DNA from: Desmodus rotundus
Taxonomy: Eukaryota > Chordata > Mammalia > Chiroptera > Phyllostomidae
Length of the DNA: 64,000 bases
NCBI RefSeq assembly: GCF_022682495.2
Contig: NC_071391.1
Location: 15,661,680 to 15,725,679 of the forward strand
Direction of reading: 5' to 3'
Shown: positions 10,545 through 23,900 of the stretch, piece by piece
Position numbering within the stretch: the stretch's first letter is position 1
Layout: the number at the start of each line of letters is the position of its first letter
Position numbers and translations under genes: made by a program
The notes under the pieces: generated by a model
The model's database searches: none
The model's input: only the letters and a program-made list of their open reading frames with translations
Told to the model about the DNA's origin: nothing

Positions 10545-11872
10545 TTTCATGAAGCGAAATTTATTCCATTTAAATGACTATTCCTTATTCTGAGATTATG
10601 TTCCTCCTACTTTTTGTATGCCAAAATGTCTTTTATGTAAGGACGGTGATTTGGCTTTCTGTTTTTGTTTTGTGTCTTTAGCTGACAAAATTTAAAGCTA
10701 GAAACACTTAAACACCCCAATTAAGAACATTTTTTTTCTAATTTACTGGTGCTTAAAGCTCAGAACCTTAGGCCCAGAGCCTCGGGAAAGACCCACCTTC
10801 TAGGCTGCACATTTCACAACATGGACTGTTGCCTGGCAATTTCCCCAAGTGGGTATGTGGCAGAATAAGAGTAAGACTTGATTTATATTTAGCCAGTGTA
10901 AAAAGGACCTGAAGTTCAAGCACCAAAGAAATATATTTTCAATCAACACCACGGTTACATCATCTTTCAATAAAGCGAACTGTATCAATTACCTACAGGC
11001 TACCAATTTAAAGGAGACTGGCCACTGCTCTGATGTCACCGTTCTAGGAATAGCCTCTTGTCACACAGGCGGGCAGTGTCATTGCCGTGCGGGGACCAAA
11101 GCGGCTGCTCTAAGCAGGCCCCTCTCCTGGGTCAGAGTTTCAGTGACACTCCAGGTGGCCGCCAGGCTCAATGTACATTTTGGCCCTTTTACCCTTATAA
11201 ATCATGCCATATAGCATTCAGTAATTACATACGTTTACACTGAGAACAAATACATATTAGACAAAAGCATATTTTCATGGGCTTCATGTGTAAGAAAACC
11301 TCTAAATTTCATGAATTATTTTTATGTCGTTAACTACTTTGGGAAAAAGGAAAGTTCCATATAAACATACAAACTGGGACAGGCCTTTAAGAAAAGCTTA
11401 CAAAGAACTATGCAAATTGCTGTATGTCCTCCCATAAGTGAATCGATTAATCTCCAGTCCCCCAAATTGTTAAAAACAAGAATGAGTAGCTGGCCATGAC
11501 TTTTAAAAGCATGTTTCAGAGAAAATATCAGAATCACCAGTGGCATTTTGGGCTAGATGAAACTGTTGGGATTATGCGCTTCTCTATCATTCTGTGATTT
11601 ACTGTAATCCTACTAAGTCGTTCTTGTTAATATTAGTTCTGTATCCAATTGATATGAGCATTTACATTGTAGCATTTACTAAAAAATAACCGCTGGCAGC
11701 AACCAGAATACATGTATCAGAAACTCGTGCTTTCTTCCCGAATCTGAGCACATTCAGCCTTATTGGGAACTATTAAAACGACAACCGAGGATTTGGGAGC
11801 TGGGCGGGTGACCTGCGGTGGTGTGCACGGGCTGGAGCTCACGGCCAGGGCACCGGATGCAGTTGCCGATGC
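10545..11872 (-). other. HSD17B12: HSD17B12 3' UTR (inferred extent)
   Basis: This is the region from the stop codon to the presumed cleavage site about 1.3 kb downstream. I recognised no SINE or L1 in it, unlike the flanking DNA on the left, which fits a conserved UTR. The end is inferred from the polyadenylation signal at 10560-10565. Confidence 0.6.
10560..10565 (-). promoter_or_regulatory. Polyadenylation signal AATAAA of HSD17B12
   Basis: TTTATT on the plus strand is AATAAA on the gene strand, 1.3 kb after the stop. It is followed by a plausible CA-type cleavage region and then a T/GT-rich downstream element. Other AATAAA-like strings nearer the stop are not in such a context. Confidence 0.6.
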
Positions 11873-11977
11873 CTAGTTCTTCTTGGCTTTCTTCAGATAG
11901 CGAGCCCGCACGGACTTGTTAGAATTCATGATTATTTTAAAATATAACCAAGAAGGCAGGACTGAGAAGATTGAGCC
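11873..11977 (-). CDS. HSD17B12: HSD17B12 exon 11, C-terminus and stop
   Basis: After the acceptor TTTTCCTAG come 34 codons and TAG. They encode [18 protein letters not shown], a hydrophobic membrane-associated stretch, and then a basic tail ending KKAKKN. Lys at -3 and -5 fits a KxKxx ER-retrieval signal, in keeping with ER residence. The exon continues into the 3' UTR. Intron 10 is only 259 bp, so exons 10 and 11 form a tight pair far from the rest of the gene. Confidence 0.95.
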   Translation of the reverse strand, partial: GSIFSVLPSWLYFKIIMNSNKSVRARYLKKAKKN

Positions 11978-14900
11978 CTAGGAAAAGAAATGGGGAGATA
12001 TGTAATTACAGCGTACAATTTGAGCTAAGTTAAAATACACGATTTTTGTTTTACTATAATGTTTTTTATTTATAGGTAGATTTTAGAATCCTTGGGTGTT
12101 TAAAATAAAACATAGATGACTTGCTATTAAGTCTAGACAATACATATGTTAATATATCACATACTAGTTCGTGACTCAGTGGGGAAAAAAACCCATGAAA
12201 CCCAAGTGCCGGTTTGGGACATAACAATCTACCTACCAAAAGAGAATGGATCGGGTATCCATTGGTTCGGGGTTTCAAGCCCACTGTTTTCAGCGCCAGC
12301 TTCACGTAGGTCTCTGCAGAGGGTATTTGCAAAGAGGTCTTTCGGATTTTAGCCAATTTTGTAGCCACATAGAATGGCAGGACACTCTGGAAAGGCAACA
12401 CCCCCCAAAAAACATGCCACTGATTAGGAAGGCCACGCACTCGGGGTTCGCTGCCATGCTCACCTGCGCTGAGTGGCAGAAACATTCTGAGGAGCGATAA
12501 AGCCCGAGTCTTTAGAGAGAGAGAGAAAGAGGAGCAGCCGTCCACGGCCGGCTGCACGGGACACGTGTCGGCAGAAAACAAATCACAATAAATCAACCTC
12601 TCAACCAAACAGAATTTGAGACTGGAGAAAGTTTTAAAAATAAGCAGGATACCTTTGTGAACATTTAAAAAGAAGGGATTACAGAAGTCTAGAGAGTAGA
12701 GCTTCGGGATAGGATGCTCTTTCTACTCTGAACATCTGCAGATCCACCAGAAGGAAGAGATTTTTGACAGGTTTACCCTCGGAAATAAGTCCTACTACAT
12801 TTCCCCATAGTTTATAGACAATTAAACATCTTTCAGCTTTGTTCCTCCTACAAGAAGCATTTCATTCTCAGCCTTTGGCCTACCTCCACTTTTCTTCCTT
12901 AGTTCCTGAGGTTGTTTGTGTTTTATTTATCGGGGTAACACTAATTAATTTAGCTTTTATTGGGGTAACACTGATTAATAACATTATGTAAATTTCAGGT
13001 GTGCGACTGATTGTGAGTTATAGAAACTTTGCTGTTAATGAGATAGGACCGCCTCCCTTCCCTGCTTTTTTCTTGGCGGGGGAGACGGTAGGACAACACA
13101 GAAGCAGCGTGCACAATGAAAGACACTCGACACGACTGGCGGGGGTGACGAATCTGAGCGCTGCCTTTTGGAGGGACTTAACTAGTGCTAGTGGTTTGTT
13201 GCTTATGCTGACGACACTTTGGATGTGCTTCAACGGAGGATACAAGGGAACACTGTGATGCCGAGGCCTGGGGCCTGACACAAGAGATTCCTCTACAGTC
13301 TGAAACACCTTGGGCAGGGTTGTCCGCCAAAGAGCGAATGCACTCTGCTTATCTCGTGCGGGTGAAGGGAAAGGGAGTCGATTACAACGATGTCTCTGTT
13401 GAAGAAGATCTGCTCTAACACTCGGTGGTCAAAGTTAAAAACATCATTACTAGAAGTAGAAATAAAGTTGATATGTGTTCCACACCATGGCTCTCCTTCC
13501 TGCTGAGAGCTGGAAGGAGTGTTCCCGTGATTCTTTTCGAGCTTTGTTTCTTTGGTTTGTGGTTTCCCACCCCCAAGCATGAGTGGGATTTATCTCTGGA
13601 TGACAAGGATGGCTTCACTACAAAAACCAATCAACACGACGCACTGCATTAACAGAATAAAAGAAAAAGTAACATTTCCTCTTCCTCATTTGATACAAAA
13701 TAAAAGAAAAAAAAACAACTGTGACATCAGCTTTGAAAATTCTACATCAACTTTTGGTTTTGGAGAATTTGTTTATTTCAATTATCACTGTCCACTTATC
13801 CCTAACGTACTGGGAAAGAAGAATTTGTCAAATAGGTCTTTAATTTTAAAATCGTGTTGCTGCAAGGATATAATATATGAGCCCAAAGCAAAACGAGATC
13901 TCCGCATGTCACACAGTATGAGATGCAGAGTTCAATGAGGCGCGCACAATGAGTAGGAAGAGTGTGCTCACCAAGCTGAGCAGCAAACAAAGCAAAATAG
14001 AGTATACACATGTACTCTGTCTCAAATAAGGAAGAACATAAGCAAACCACGCCACACTGTTATGCCTCAGGTTTCCTGGTTACAAAAAAAGTGAAGATTA
14101 AAAAACTGTTGACATGTCTAGACTACAAGCCTGTAAAGTTTTGAGCTTCTCTTCCCCTGACCAGCGTGGCTCAGCTGGTTGGGCATCATCCCGTAAACTG
14201 AAAGGTTGCAGGTTTGATTCCTAGTCAGGACATGTGCCTAGGTTGTGGGTTTGGGCCTGGGTGGGGGCACGTACTGGAGGCTACCAATTGATGTTTCTTT
14301 CTCACACCAATGTTTCTCTCCGTCTCTTTCTCCCTCCCTTCCTCTCTGGAAAATCATTAAGTGTGTCCTCGGGTGAGGATTAAAAAAATTTTTTTGAGCT
14401 TCTCAAGACGAAGATGGTCTCATAAGTCCCAATTATTTAATTACATTATAATCCCCCTCTTTATACATCTGTATCTGGCTGAAGTTGGACTGCTTTGACC
14501 TTGTAGAAGACCCACGCACATTGCCTGGCTGAGCCACCTGACGGTGCCGCAAGTGAGCTCCTCACAGCAGCTAACCGGCCAGACTGTGGGCGGGGCCTCG
14601 TGGCTCTGGAGGTGGAGACAAGAGATGCGCACCCAGGAATTCCAAGTCAAACTTTCCCAACTCAGAAATATAAATTCTATTCTGCAAAGGGTATTCGTTT
14701 ATTTCCACAATGGTTTAAAATCAAAGCAGTTAGTGCAGCCTAGTGGAAGACGGAAAGGATTCGGAGATGAAGTAACTTTTGAGCTGAGTCTGCAGTGAAG
14801 TGGAGAAGTTTGCCAGGTAAACAAATACGGGAGGAGCATTTTGGGAACTGGGGACGGCAAGAGCAAAGGAAGGCATGATGTTCTCAGGGAGCTGTAAGTA

Positions 14901-17900
14901 GCTCAGTGTGGTTCATACATCAGATATGTGTGAAGCAGTGGCAGGGGGAAGGCTAAGCTGTACAGAAGACTAAATTCAACCACTGGACAATACTGACTGT
15001 TAGAATGTAAGCTCTATGAAGACACAGTCTTATTCGCCACTCTTTTGCCAATGCTTCGAACAGCACCTCCAACACAGCAGAAGCATGAAGAAGAGCTACT
15101 GAATGAACTGGCAACAGAACACTCCGTTATGGACAGCGAGCAGTGAAGACTAGCATTAGGGTCCCTTCCCACTGCTGCAGTCCGGAAAATTATTTACACC
15201 AGGAAGGTGACAGTGTAGGATGAGTTTAAACCAAAACCTTAGATATTCCCAAGCTTAAGCAAGATCATCTACCTAAATGAAGGCAGACTTATAGGTCTAG
15301 CTCCTTGTCCAGAATTTAAAAAGGAACATTTCAAATTATGTAAAAGTAAATACCTTGTATGTCAAAATGTCATCTAGGTGCATCCTTAAACAGTTCAACA
15401 AAAGCTCAATAAGCAACAATTAATCCGTCTTTCCTGCTTACTCAGAGAACTATTACACTGACCAGGCCAAGAAGATACTCACACTTCTATAGGAAGTATT
15501 TCAGGAAGAGTAAATTTTGAAAGCTGCTTAAGCTCAACAGTTTGCCATTATAAGTATTGACAACTTGAAACAACCTGGACTTCGAAGCTGCAGACGTGGG
15601 CAAGTGTCCCGGTCTTCAAATCTATAAACCCCCGAATGGCAATAATTCACTAAGCCACGAGGCAAAGTTGATGTTTTGTCCTTGCTCAGCCTATCTTTAA
15701 AGAATGCCTGGAGACAACTTGGTATCTTTTCCCCTCACCCACTGGACTAGCTTGTTTAGGGATCTGGTCTTCACAAAACAACTCAGGGGGCCCTGATGCA
15801 CGGCAGCGGCCTCTACCACTGATGTCATGGAGCGGTGGAGAGATGGGTGCCCTGGGCCGCACGGAGGGTGTTCGCAAATCCAACACCGAGCCTTGTAATC
15901 GTGAAACCTCACGTGGCACAGCATCTTCCGTGCAGCCACCCGTGTACTAAACATGCCTTCTTGCATTTGAAAATGACCAGAACAACTCACAGCCATGCTT
16001 TGGAAAACATGCATCTGGAGGACACCGGGCTCATCTATTTGTGCGATATGGAATTCTAGACATGGTGTTTATCCGCCTTCATGAGCATTAAATCACACGT
16101 TCTTAAGGCAGAGGCTGCAGCCTTTATGAGGCAGTCGAGGAAATCTGTTCGGTTAAAAGGAGCGGGAAGGAGTACTGTACTCTCCAAAAACATCAATGTC
16201 CTAAAAGACAAAGGCTGTGGATATATCCCAGATTACAGGAAACTGAAGAGGCAGGAAAACTGTGTAACACCTGGTCCTAGATTGACTTCTTTACTGGAGG
16301 ATGAATGATGCTATTAAAAAATATTATGGGGACTACAAATTGGAATAAAGAGGGCAAAGCAGATAAAAATATTGTGCCAACTGTACCTCTAAAGTTGGTG
16401 ACTGCATTGTGATCATGTAAGAGAATCCCCTTATTCTTTAGAAACACCCACTGAAGTATTTGGAGGTAGAGAACCATGATGGATGCAACTCACTCACCAC
16501 CAACAAAACCAACGGAATGAAATGTTAACAATGACTGACTCCGAGTAAAGGGTATTCGAGTAGTCTTTGTACCGTTCTTATTCTTGCAAGTTTTCTGTAG
16601 GCTGAAGTTATTTCCAAATAAAGAGGTTTTAAAAGACGAGAAGGCACATGAAAGTTGTACAGAACGAGTCCGAGAAGTGGAGTTTCGGGAGGCCATCCTA
16701 GTGCTAGCGGTCTCTTACACGCGCAGCGTTAAGAACTAGTCAGCGCAGGGCACACAAAGGAGCGGTGCGGGGGGGCCCCCCACTGGCCAGTCAGACTGCT
16801 TCTGACTTTGTTCTTCCAAAGGGTGAGGCGTACTTTTGACTGTGCTGGATAATGAGACCAGATAGTTCTCACCAACAGAGCACGCTTTTGATAAGGTTTA
16901 CCACAAGGCACTTCTTAATCCTCTATTCAAAAGTCAGGCCCAAATCACCTCCATGGCCTTCGTATCACTTGTCGTCACTACTGTTTATTTGCATTTCCAG
17001 AAAATGCTTATATAATGGCAAATCTGAATTCATAAAGAAAATTTCAAATGCTCTTACAAAATCATAGGAAAGAAGCTGAGGGGATGACTGGGAGAGAAAA
17101 AATAAAGGAAAAATATTCATAAGGAATTAAATGTAAAACTACCTAGAATTTGAAAACATACTGTCTTCTTCTCCCAAAAGACCAATCTGAAATACATGCA
17201 GATAGACCTAAAAAAGGTAGCTTTCCTTCCAAAGATTAGAAGAAATTGAAATTTGGCAACATAGCGTTAGCCTGGAAGCCCTCTAGATACAGAGGTTGAA
17301 AATTCAAGACCAGAGGCATATGGGAGCAACAGAAGAAGCTCAACAGGCCTTCAAAACGGATGTCTGTGTGCTGCGAAGCATGGCCACGCATGATCAGAGT
17401 CCTCTGTGATAACAGGCAAAAGGCAGGTCTCTGCTGAGCCCCGAATTAGCAACACAGAGACAAGATAAAAAGCCCAGTTCTCACGACTACAACTGAAATA
17501 GGAGAGGGGGGAAGGCCAGAGAGTGTCAGGCAGGGGTACTCAGTAAGAAGTACGAAAGCAGAAGGTGTAACCACACGTGCCGGGTGGTGAGGTAAGATTT
17601 CCCAGGGCAGGTGAAGTGTGGCCTGAGCCTGGAAAGATGGAGGGGGTCACAGATCTAGGTGTGAACAGACAGGGAGATGAGGGGGGAGCTGGGGAAAGGG
17701 TGTGCCAGCAGAGAAGCCAGCCCGTGGCACGGCAGAGGGCAGGGCATGTAATGGACACTAGAGCACCCCCTCTGGCTGAACACGGGGCGGGATGATAGGA
17801 GTGGCAAGAGAGGGCACGGCCTGTGAAGTTTTAGTCCAATCCTAAACTAAATGTTGGGCAGCCCCCCGGCGGAGACTACGGAGGGCAGCATCATCGGAGT

Positions 17901-20900
17901 AGTACTTCAGTGAGATCACCCAGGCAACAGCACGTGGGATGCAGGACAGCCAGTGCGCTGGTAAAGGCTCCGAGTCCAAAAACTGCAGACCTGAAACACC
18001 AGCGCAGAAAACCAGCCACTCTGAACTCTGAGCCTCATGTATGCAGACCAGGTATTTTTGTCCCTCTGGTCAGAACCGACATGAAGCTCCGGCATTCTGA
18101 TCCGTCCACACAGAAATGACAACTGTGTTTTCCCTCACCAACATTTGAATGTTTATATTTTCACCAAACTCATTCTAAGTTTAAACCTTGAATGACTTCA
18201 TATGAAGGAAGACAATGATTACATAATTCATAACTCATTATTAGGGAAAAATAAAAATAATCAAAGTCCAATATTTTGGAAAACAAATGCTAATGTGTTT
18301 TTGTGGTAGTTCCTGTCACACCAGATTAACAGGCAGCAAATTGGGAGAAAAGATCTTTGAGGGGAACCAGCTGTGGGAAAGAGAGGGGAGGAGATAGTTT
18401 TGTATATTCACAGAATTTTAGAAATCACTCATCTGCATCCACAATATCCCCTTTCGTCACTGGAACAGTTGTAGCTTCTGGTCACACTGCCAAAGGCCCT
18501 TCAGCATTCCTGCCTGGCCTCAGCAGGTGTTTAAAAATTACTAAATTCATAGCTTGATTACGATAATCCCATCAGGATGAGAACATAGCGCCACATTGCC
18601 TGGCCTTGCTGTCTTACGTCTCGTGAATGCTTTACTGGTGTCCGTGTTAGCAAAATGTAACCCATTACACACAGCAGATTCGAGATACGACCACGGGAAT
18701 GACCAGTGTCAAGGAAGGGAGACGAAGGTAGTCTGGTGGTTTAGTGTAAAATTCCTAATTTTTGAAAACCCTGTTCGCCCCAGTGTACCCTCTATGTATG
18801 GGAGGCTGCAAGTCAGAATAATACCAAAGGGCTATGATATCTTGGGGTCCATTGGGCAAGACTTCAGGTGGGGGTTCGAGGACACAGGCTCTACGCCGAC
18901 CCTGGAAGGTGAGAAGACTGTGAGCCCACTCCTCCTCTGACGGCCAGCCCTCCCACTGTGGGTTATTTAGCGCCAGCAGCTACTCATAAAATGAAAAGGC
19001 TTACAAGATACATTTAGATAACCTTAGGCCCCTCTTGAATGTCTAAAGACATAAGAAATGGAACTAAGCAGCTGAGCGCCTCCTGGTTCTGTAACTGCCT
19101 GAGCACAGGGGGATCCAATAAGGGCCCACTGCTGTCCTAAAGGCCCGGAGCAAGTAGCACCGGGGTTCAGAACTTTGGTGCCAAAAGGATTCGGACTTGA
19201 GTGTTGGGTCAACACGGGCAAGTGGCTTAACCTCCCTAAACCTCAATTTCCATAAATTTAAAGAAGACAATGATCACACCGTCTTAGATTATTTTGAGAT
19301 GCGATGGGTTATGTATATGAAGTGCTTAGTACTGTGCCTGAGAAGTATCCCCTTCGATGTTAGTCATTATTATGACGGTCGACCACTGGCGGCTTCAGGG
19401 TACAAAAGAGAAACCGTAGGCCCCCAGGAATGAAAGCCAGAGTGAACACTGGGTGTGCGAAGCGCTGGGGGCAGGTAACAGGCAGGAACAGATAAAAGAC
19501 ACGAAAGTCAAGTGCTCCCAAGACATCACTAAAACTGTGCCAGAGCAAAGAAATGCCCCGAGCTGTTATTTCTGAACAAGAGCTGATTTGAGACAGACAC
19601 GCTGAAAATTCCTCAATTTGTGTCCTCTTATATTTTGTATTATATGTTCATAGCATTATATCTGTTAGCTACATAATCAAATCAAAGCTCTCTATAAAAA
19701 TTAAGTCAAACGTGCACCAAAGGCCTAAATGTAGAAGCTAAAACTAGAAAACTCCTGAAAGAAAACATAGGTGTCCAGCTTCCCGACACTTGTGGTGGCG
19801 ATACTTCTTGGATATGACACCAAAAGCATAAGCAAGAAAAAATAAATAAATCGGACCACGTCCAAATTAAAAATGTTGTGACTCAAAGGACACTGGGCGG
19901 GAGTATTTGCAAACTATCCAATAAAGGGTTAATGTCCAGAATATAGAAAGGGTTCCCACAATTCCACGATAAAAGCAAACAACCCAATTTAAAAATGGGC
20001 GAAGGACCTGAATAAGCATCTCTCCAAAAAAGATATACAAATGGTCAATAAGCACTTGAAAAGGTGCTCAACATCACTCATAATTAGGGATATGCAAATC
20101 AAATCCACAAAGAGATACTGCTTCATACCCATTAGGATGGCTATTATTTAAAAATTAAAAAACAACAACAACAACAGGAAATAAGTAATGATGGGGATGT
20201 GAACAAGCATTGGAACACTTGTGCATTTTGGTGGGAATGTGAAATAGGGCAGCTACTGTGGAAAACGGTAAGGCAATTCCCTCTTTCCCCCGAAAGCAAG
20301 ATGACCACATGATCCAGTAGTTCCACTTCTAGAGACACACACGAAAGAACTGAAAGCAGGGTTTTGAAAAATTAGGTGTGCACTCATGTTCACAGCAGCA
20401 TTATTCACGGCAGCCAAGAGGTGGGAGCACCCCAAATGTCCACCAACAGACAAATGGATAAACGCAGTGTGGCATGTCCATGCGATGGACTATGATTCCG
20501 CCTTAAAAAGGAAGGGAATTCTGCCACGTGAGACAACACAGATGGCCCTTGAAGCCATTATGCTAAGTGAAAAAAGCCAGCCACAAAAGGACAAACACCG
20601 CATGATTCCACTCACATGAAGTACCCGGAGTAGCCAAAGTCAGAGAGACAGGAAGTAGCAGGGTGGCAGTCAGGGGCTGGGGGAGGCAGAAATGGGGAGT
20701 TACTGTTTAATGTGGACAGTTTCAGTTTTGGAAGATGAAAAAAATTCTGGAGGCCGGTGGCGGTGATGGCTGCACAGCAATGGGAAAGTACTTAATGCCA
20801 CAGAACCGAATACTTAAAAGTATTTAAATGGTGTTTTCTGTTATGTACATATAATATATGTTATCACAATCTTCAACTATTAAAAATCACTACCATGTCT

Positions 20901-23900
20901 GCATCATCCTGGTGTCTGCTGTTTTCCTTGCTCCGGCAAAGGTCGGGTTTGTTCGGCTCTCCACCCTCGCTTGCGGTTATTACACAGTACTTTGGAACAG
21001 TCACGGCCCGCCTTACATACCTGGCAGCTAACAGTTATTAATAGTCCAATTCTCTCAAAATAAACCCCGAGAACTTACAATAATTATGCTTCAACTGTTT
21101 GCACTACATTCAGTTCTACTCTAGGTATCCTGATTTAAAAATTCTAAGGAACAATTTTTTTAAAATCTAGACTTACAGTGCATAAAGAAAAAAGAAACCA
21201 TAATGATGTGCTAACGTCACAGACACTCACTTAGGAATGTGGTTTTCTTTTGTTACTAAGATGGCAACAGTTGCTGTGGAAACCACACAAAAACAGGAAT
21301 ACTTTACTGAAACAAACTCTACTCACCTGCACAAAGATGCCGTTGCTCTTATATTCCTCATGGATGCACTGAGAGAAGAAATCTACAAAAGCCTGGGAGG
21401 GGGTGGGAGTGAGAAGAAAACACACACACACAATCACATCAATCTATCTGATTTGTAGCCATGGAAACAAAAAATAATAAACTAGCCATTTAACACTGTA
21501 GCTTCTAATCATTCTTTTTACTTCAAATGCAAAAGAGACCTTCAAAAAAAAACCACCTGAAGCCCTCAAGTCATTTTTATCTGCCACCAAATTAGGTATT
21601 CTCTTACCAAACATAATATCCCGATCAAATTTTGATTTAACTGGAAAAGGTTCTTCTGTTCTCTTTTCAGAAAATTACTCTCTAAGAAGTGTTTCATTAT
21701 ACAACAAAGGGCGCATTTCTCCTCCCTACTTGCCATTCAAACAGAAACACAATACAAATTCTGTTCAACTGTTCTATGAGGATTCTGTTGTCAATAAAGT
21801 GAAGAAAAGAGCAAGCATCCTCTTGGCCCTATGGGATCCAAAACATGTGGAGATGAACCTGACAGCCCACCTTCTTATGATAGCATGACTTTGTATCTAT
21901 CTGTGAAATACAATGTACCATTTCAACTGTGGTTGTAACCTCAGGCTGGAAGTGAAAAGTATCAATAATGACTCCACTAGGGTCCCAATAATTAGACTTG
22001 TGTCCATGGAGCAGAACAGGTAAGCAGCTGGTGTTCTCGGATCACTTCGAGAACCCTGGTGTTCACTGGAAACATGCCCGCTGTATGTAGCAGAGCTATA
22101 GAAAAGCAGGTAGATTACAGGGGTAGGGGGTGGGGCCAAACTTTGCCAAAAGACAGTAGTCACTGTTGATGTTTTTCCAGGGGACAAAAAGCCAAGTGAA
22201 AAAGAAGGTAGGCATTTTGTTCTTTTCCTTCCCTGACCTATTGCATGTTCTTATTATGTATTATATTTTGCTCATTTTCTTCTAAGAGCTTATTTAATTT
22301 CAGCATCTCAGCGGTCATTTCCATTTCAGAGATGAATCCTATGCCTCGACAATGTATATGCAGATGATGCTATTGACCTGCAGGCAGTAGGAAATGCATT
22401 CTAAATTATTTTTCTAGTAGTAATGTGAGAGGTGAACGGTGATATATAAAATTACATCTTACAGAGTTCTGGAAAATTCTCATTTCACTCTGGAAGTGAC
22501 AATAACTATCTGTGAATTCTGAATAATGTGGCAAAATACTCACACTCTCACCCAGTCTATCTCGCGTCTACTACGTGCATCTAAGTGCTGCCTGGCTGTG
22601 ACCCTTCTGCTCGGCTCTGTACACTTGAACCAATGCTGTATGAAGGCGACTTATTAATGAATTAAATCTCTGATGACGTTCTGATCAGCTGAGCCAGCTT
22701 TCTCTGGAAAGTTCAAATATCAACTTTAACACCAGTAAACAAGTGGGAGAAAAAAACCCTCTGTGGATCTGTGACCTTGGTGTCCCATTTACGAAGTTTA
22801 CACCAATCAGCCCTCATTGGCTCTGGCTCCCACGAAGCTAGCGCGCAGTATTTTTCTTTTCTTCTCATTCCATTTGAAAACTGCTAAGAATAGAACTTAA
22901 GAAAGTTCTACGCTCGTTTCTGATATTCGAAATTCATTCTTACTCTGACATGAGTTACTAAAACCTTGTTCACCTTGGTTGCAGAGTAGATGGTCAGCAG
23001 TGGAACCGGAAACATGCCACTGAAGGAGGAGATGTTCAGAATCACCCCTTTGGATCTAAGGAGGAAAGTGCACCACAAACAGCATGAAATCACACACACA
23101 ATTGTTGGCGAATTACAGATGGAGCTACAGATCTGCAACAGAATGGCCAGCTGTTTTCCTAACACACTCTCTCCTTGCCTTCCATCAGCATGTGATGTGC
23201 TCGGTCAGTGAATGAGGCATAACTCAATCAACTAAAGATAGCTCTTGCTTGCAGTTAGCTCATTTCTCAGTCTTAGTAATCCAGGGCACCGCCAGCTCAG
23301 GTCTGCAGTCTCCTCGAGTTGCTCTCCCCACTGGGAGGTCTTCTCCGCCCGCAGCCCCAGGAATGCGCCCTTTCAGAAACACCCCTACCCTCCTGGGGAG
23401 CGTGTGGTTTGGCATTTCACCACGAACTCCCTCGCTGTAGTGTGTGACCGTTTCATGTGCATTTTCTCCCGCAACAAAACCGAAAGTTTCCGGACATGGT
23501 GGCCTTTGTCCTCACTTCTCCTCAGAACACTGAGCGCAGTCCTGAGCGTGTAACCAGTACTTAGTAAAACCTTCTGGAAGTGAGTGACGGGTAGGTCCTG
23601 CCCTCCTGCTTTCCCTGGGTTGTAGATGTCCAGGCACTACGTGGAGACCTGACTCTAACGGGCGATGCTATAGCTCATCAAGCCATATTCTTCAGCCAAA
23701 AGACAGAGCTCCCAAGTTTCCACTTCTAGAGACTGTTCAAAGTTAAAAGTCAGAAAGTTATAAGGAGTTACTAACACTACCGATAAGTGAAAACTGGGTT
23801 GAGGGAAGCAGTTCTACAGACATGCGAGTCGTTAGCTGGCGTATATAGGTTAGGTAGAGTGCGGAACTAGGGCTTTAGGAATTTAGAATTAACAACCAGC

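Larger units (their letters stand above)
12387..21326 (-). other. HSD17B12 intron 9 (8.9 kb)
   Basis: Holds an antisense L1 tail (12.93 kb), a VES SINE (14.15), an L2 tail (15.0), an L1 3' end (16.3-16.6), a MIR (19.2) and a 1.2-kb L1 (19.7-20.9). The stretches 13.02-14.13, 15.12-16.26 and 16.65-19.2 kb look unique. The 17.5-17.8 kb part may be an old repeat but I cannot name it. Confidence 0.8.

Noticed and set aside
12066..12608. 180-codon minus-strand ORF taken as a whole gene
   Set aside because: Only 12386-12237 is exon 10. The extensions on both sides lie past clear splice sites and do not match the family.
13018..13938. Cluster of ORFs up to 128 codons near 13.0-13.9 kb
   Set aside because: No domain, splice or codon evidence; frames overlap on both strands inside intron 9.
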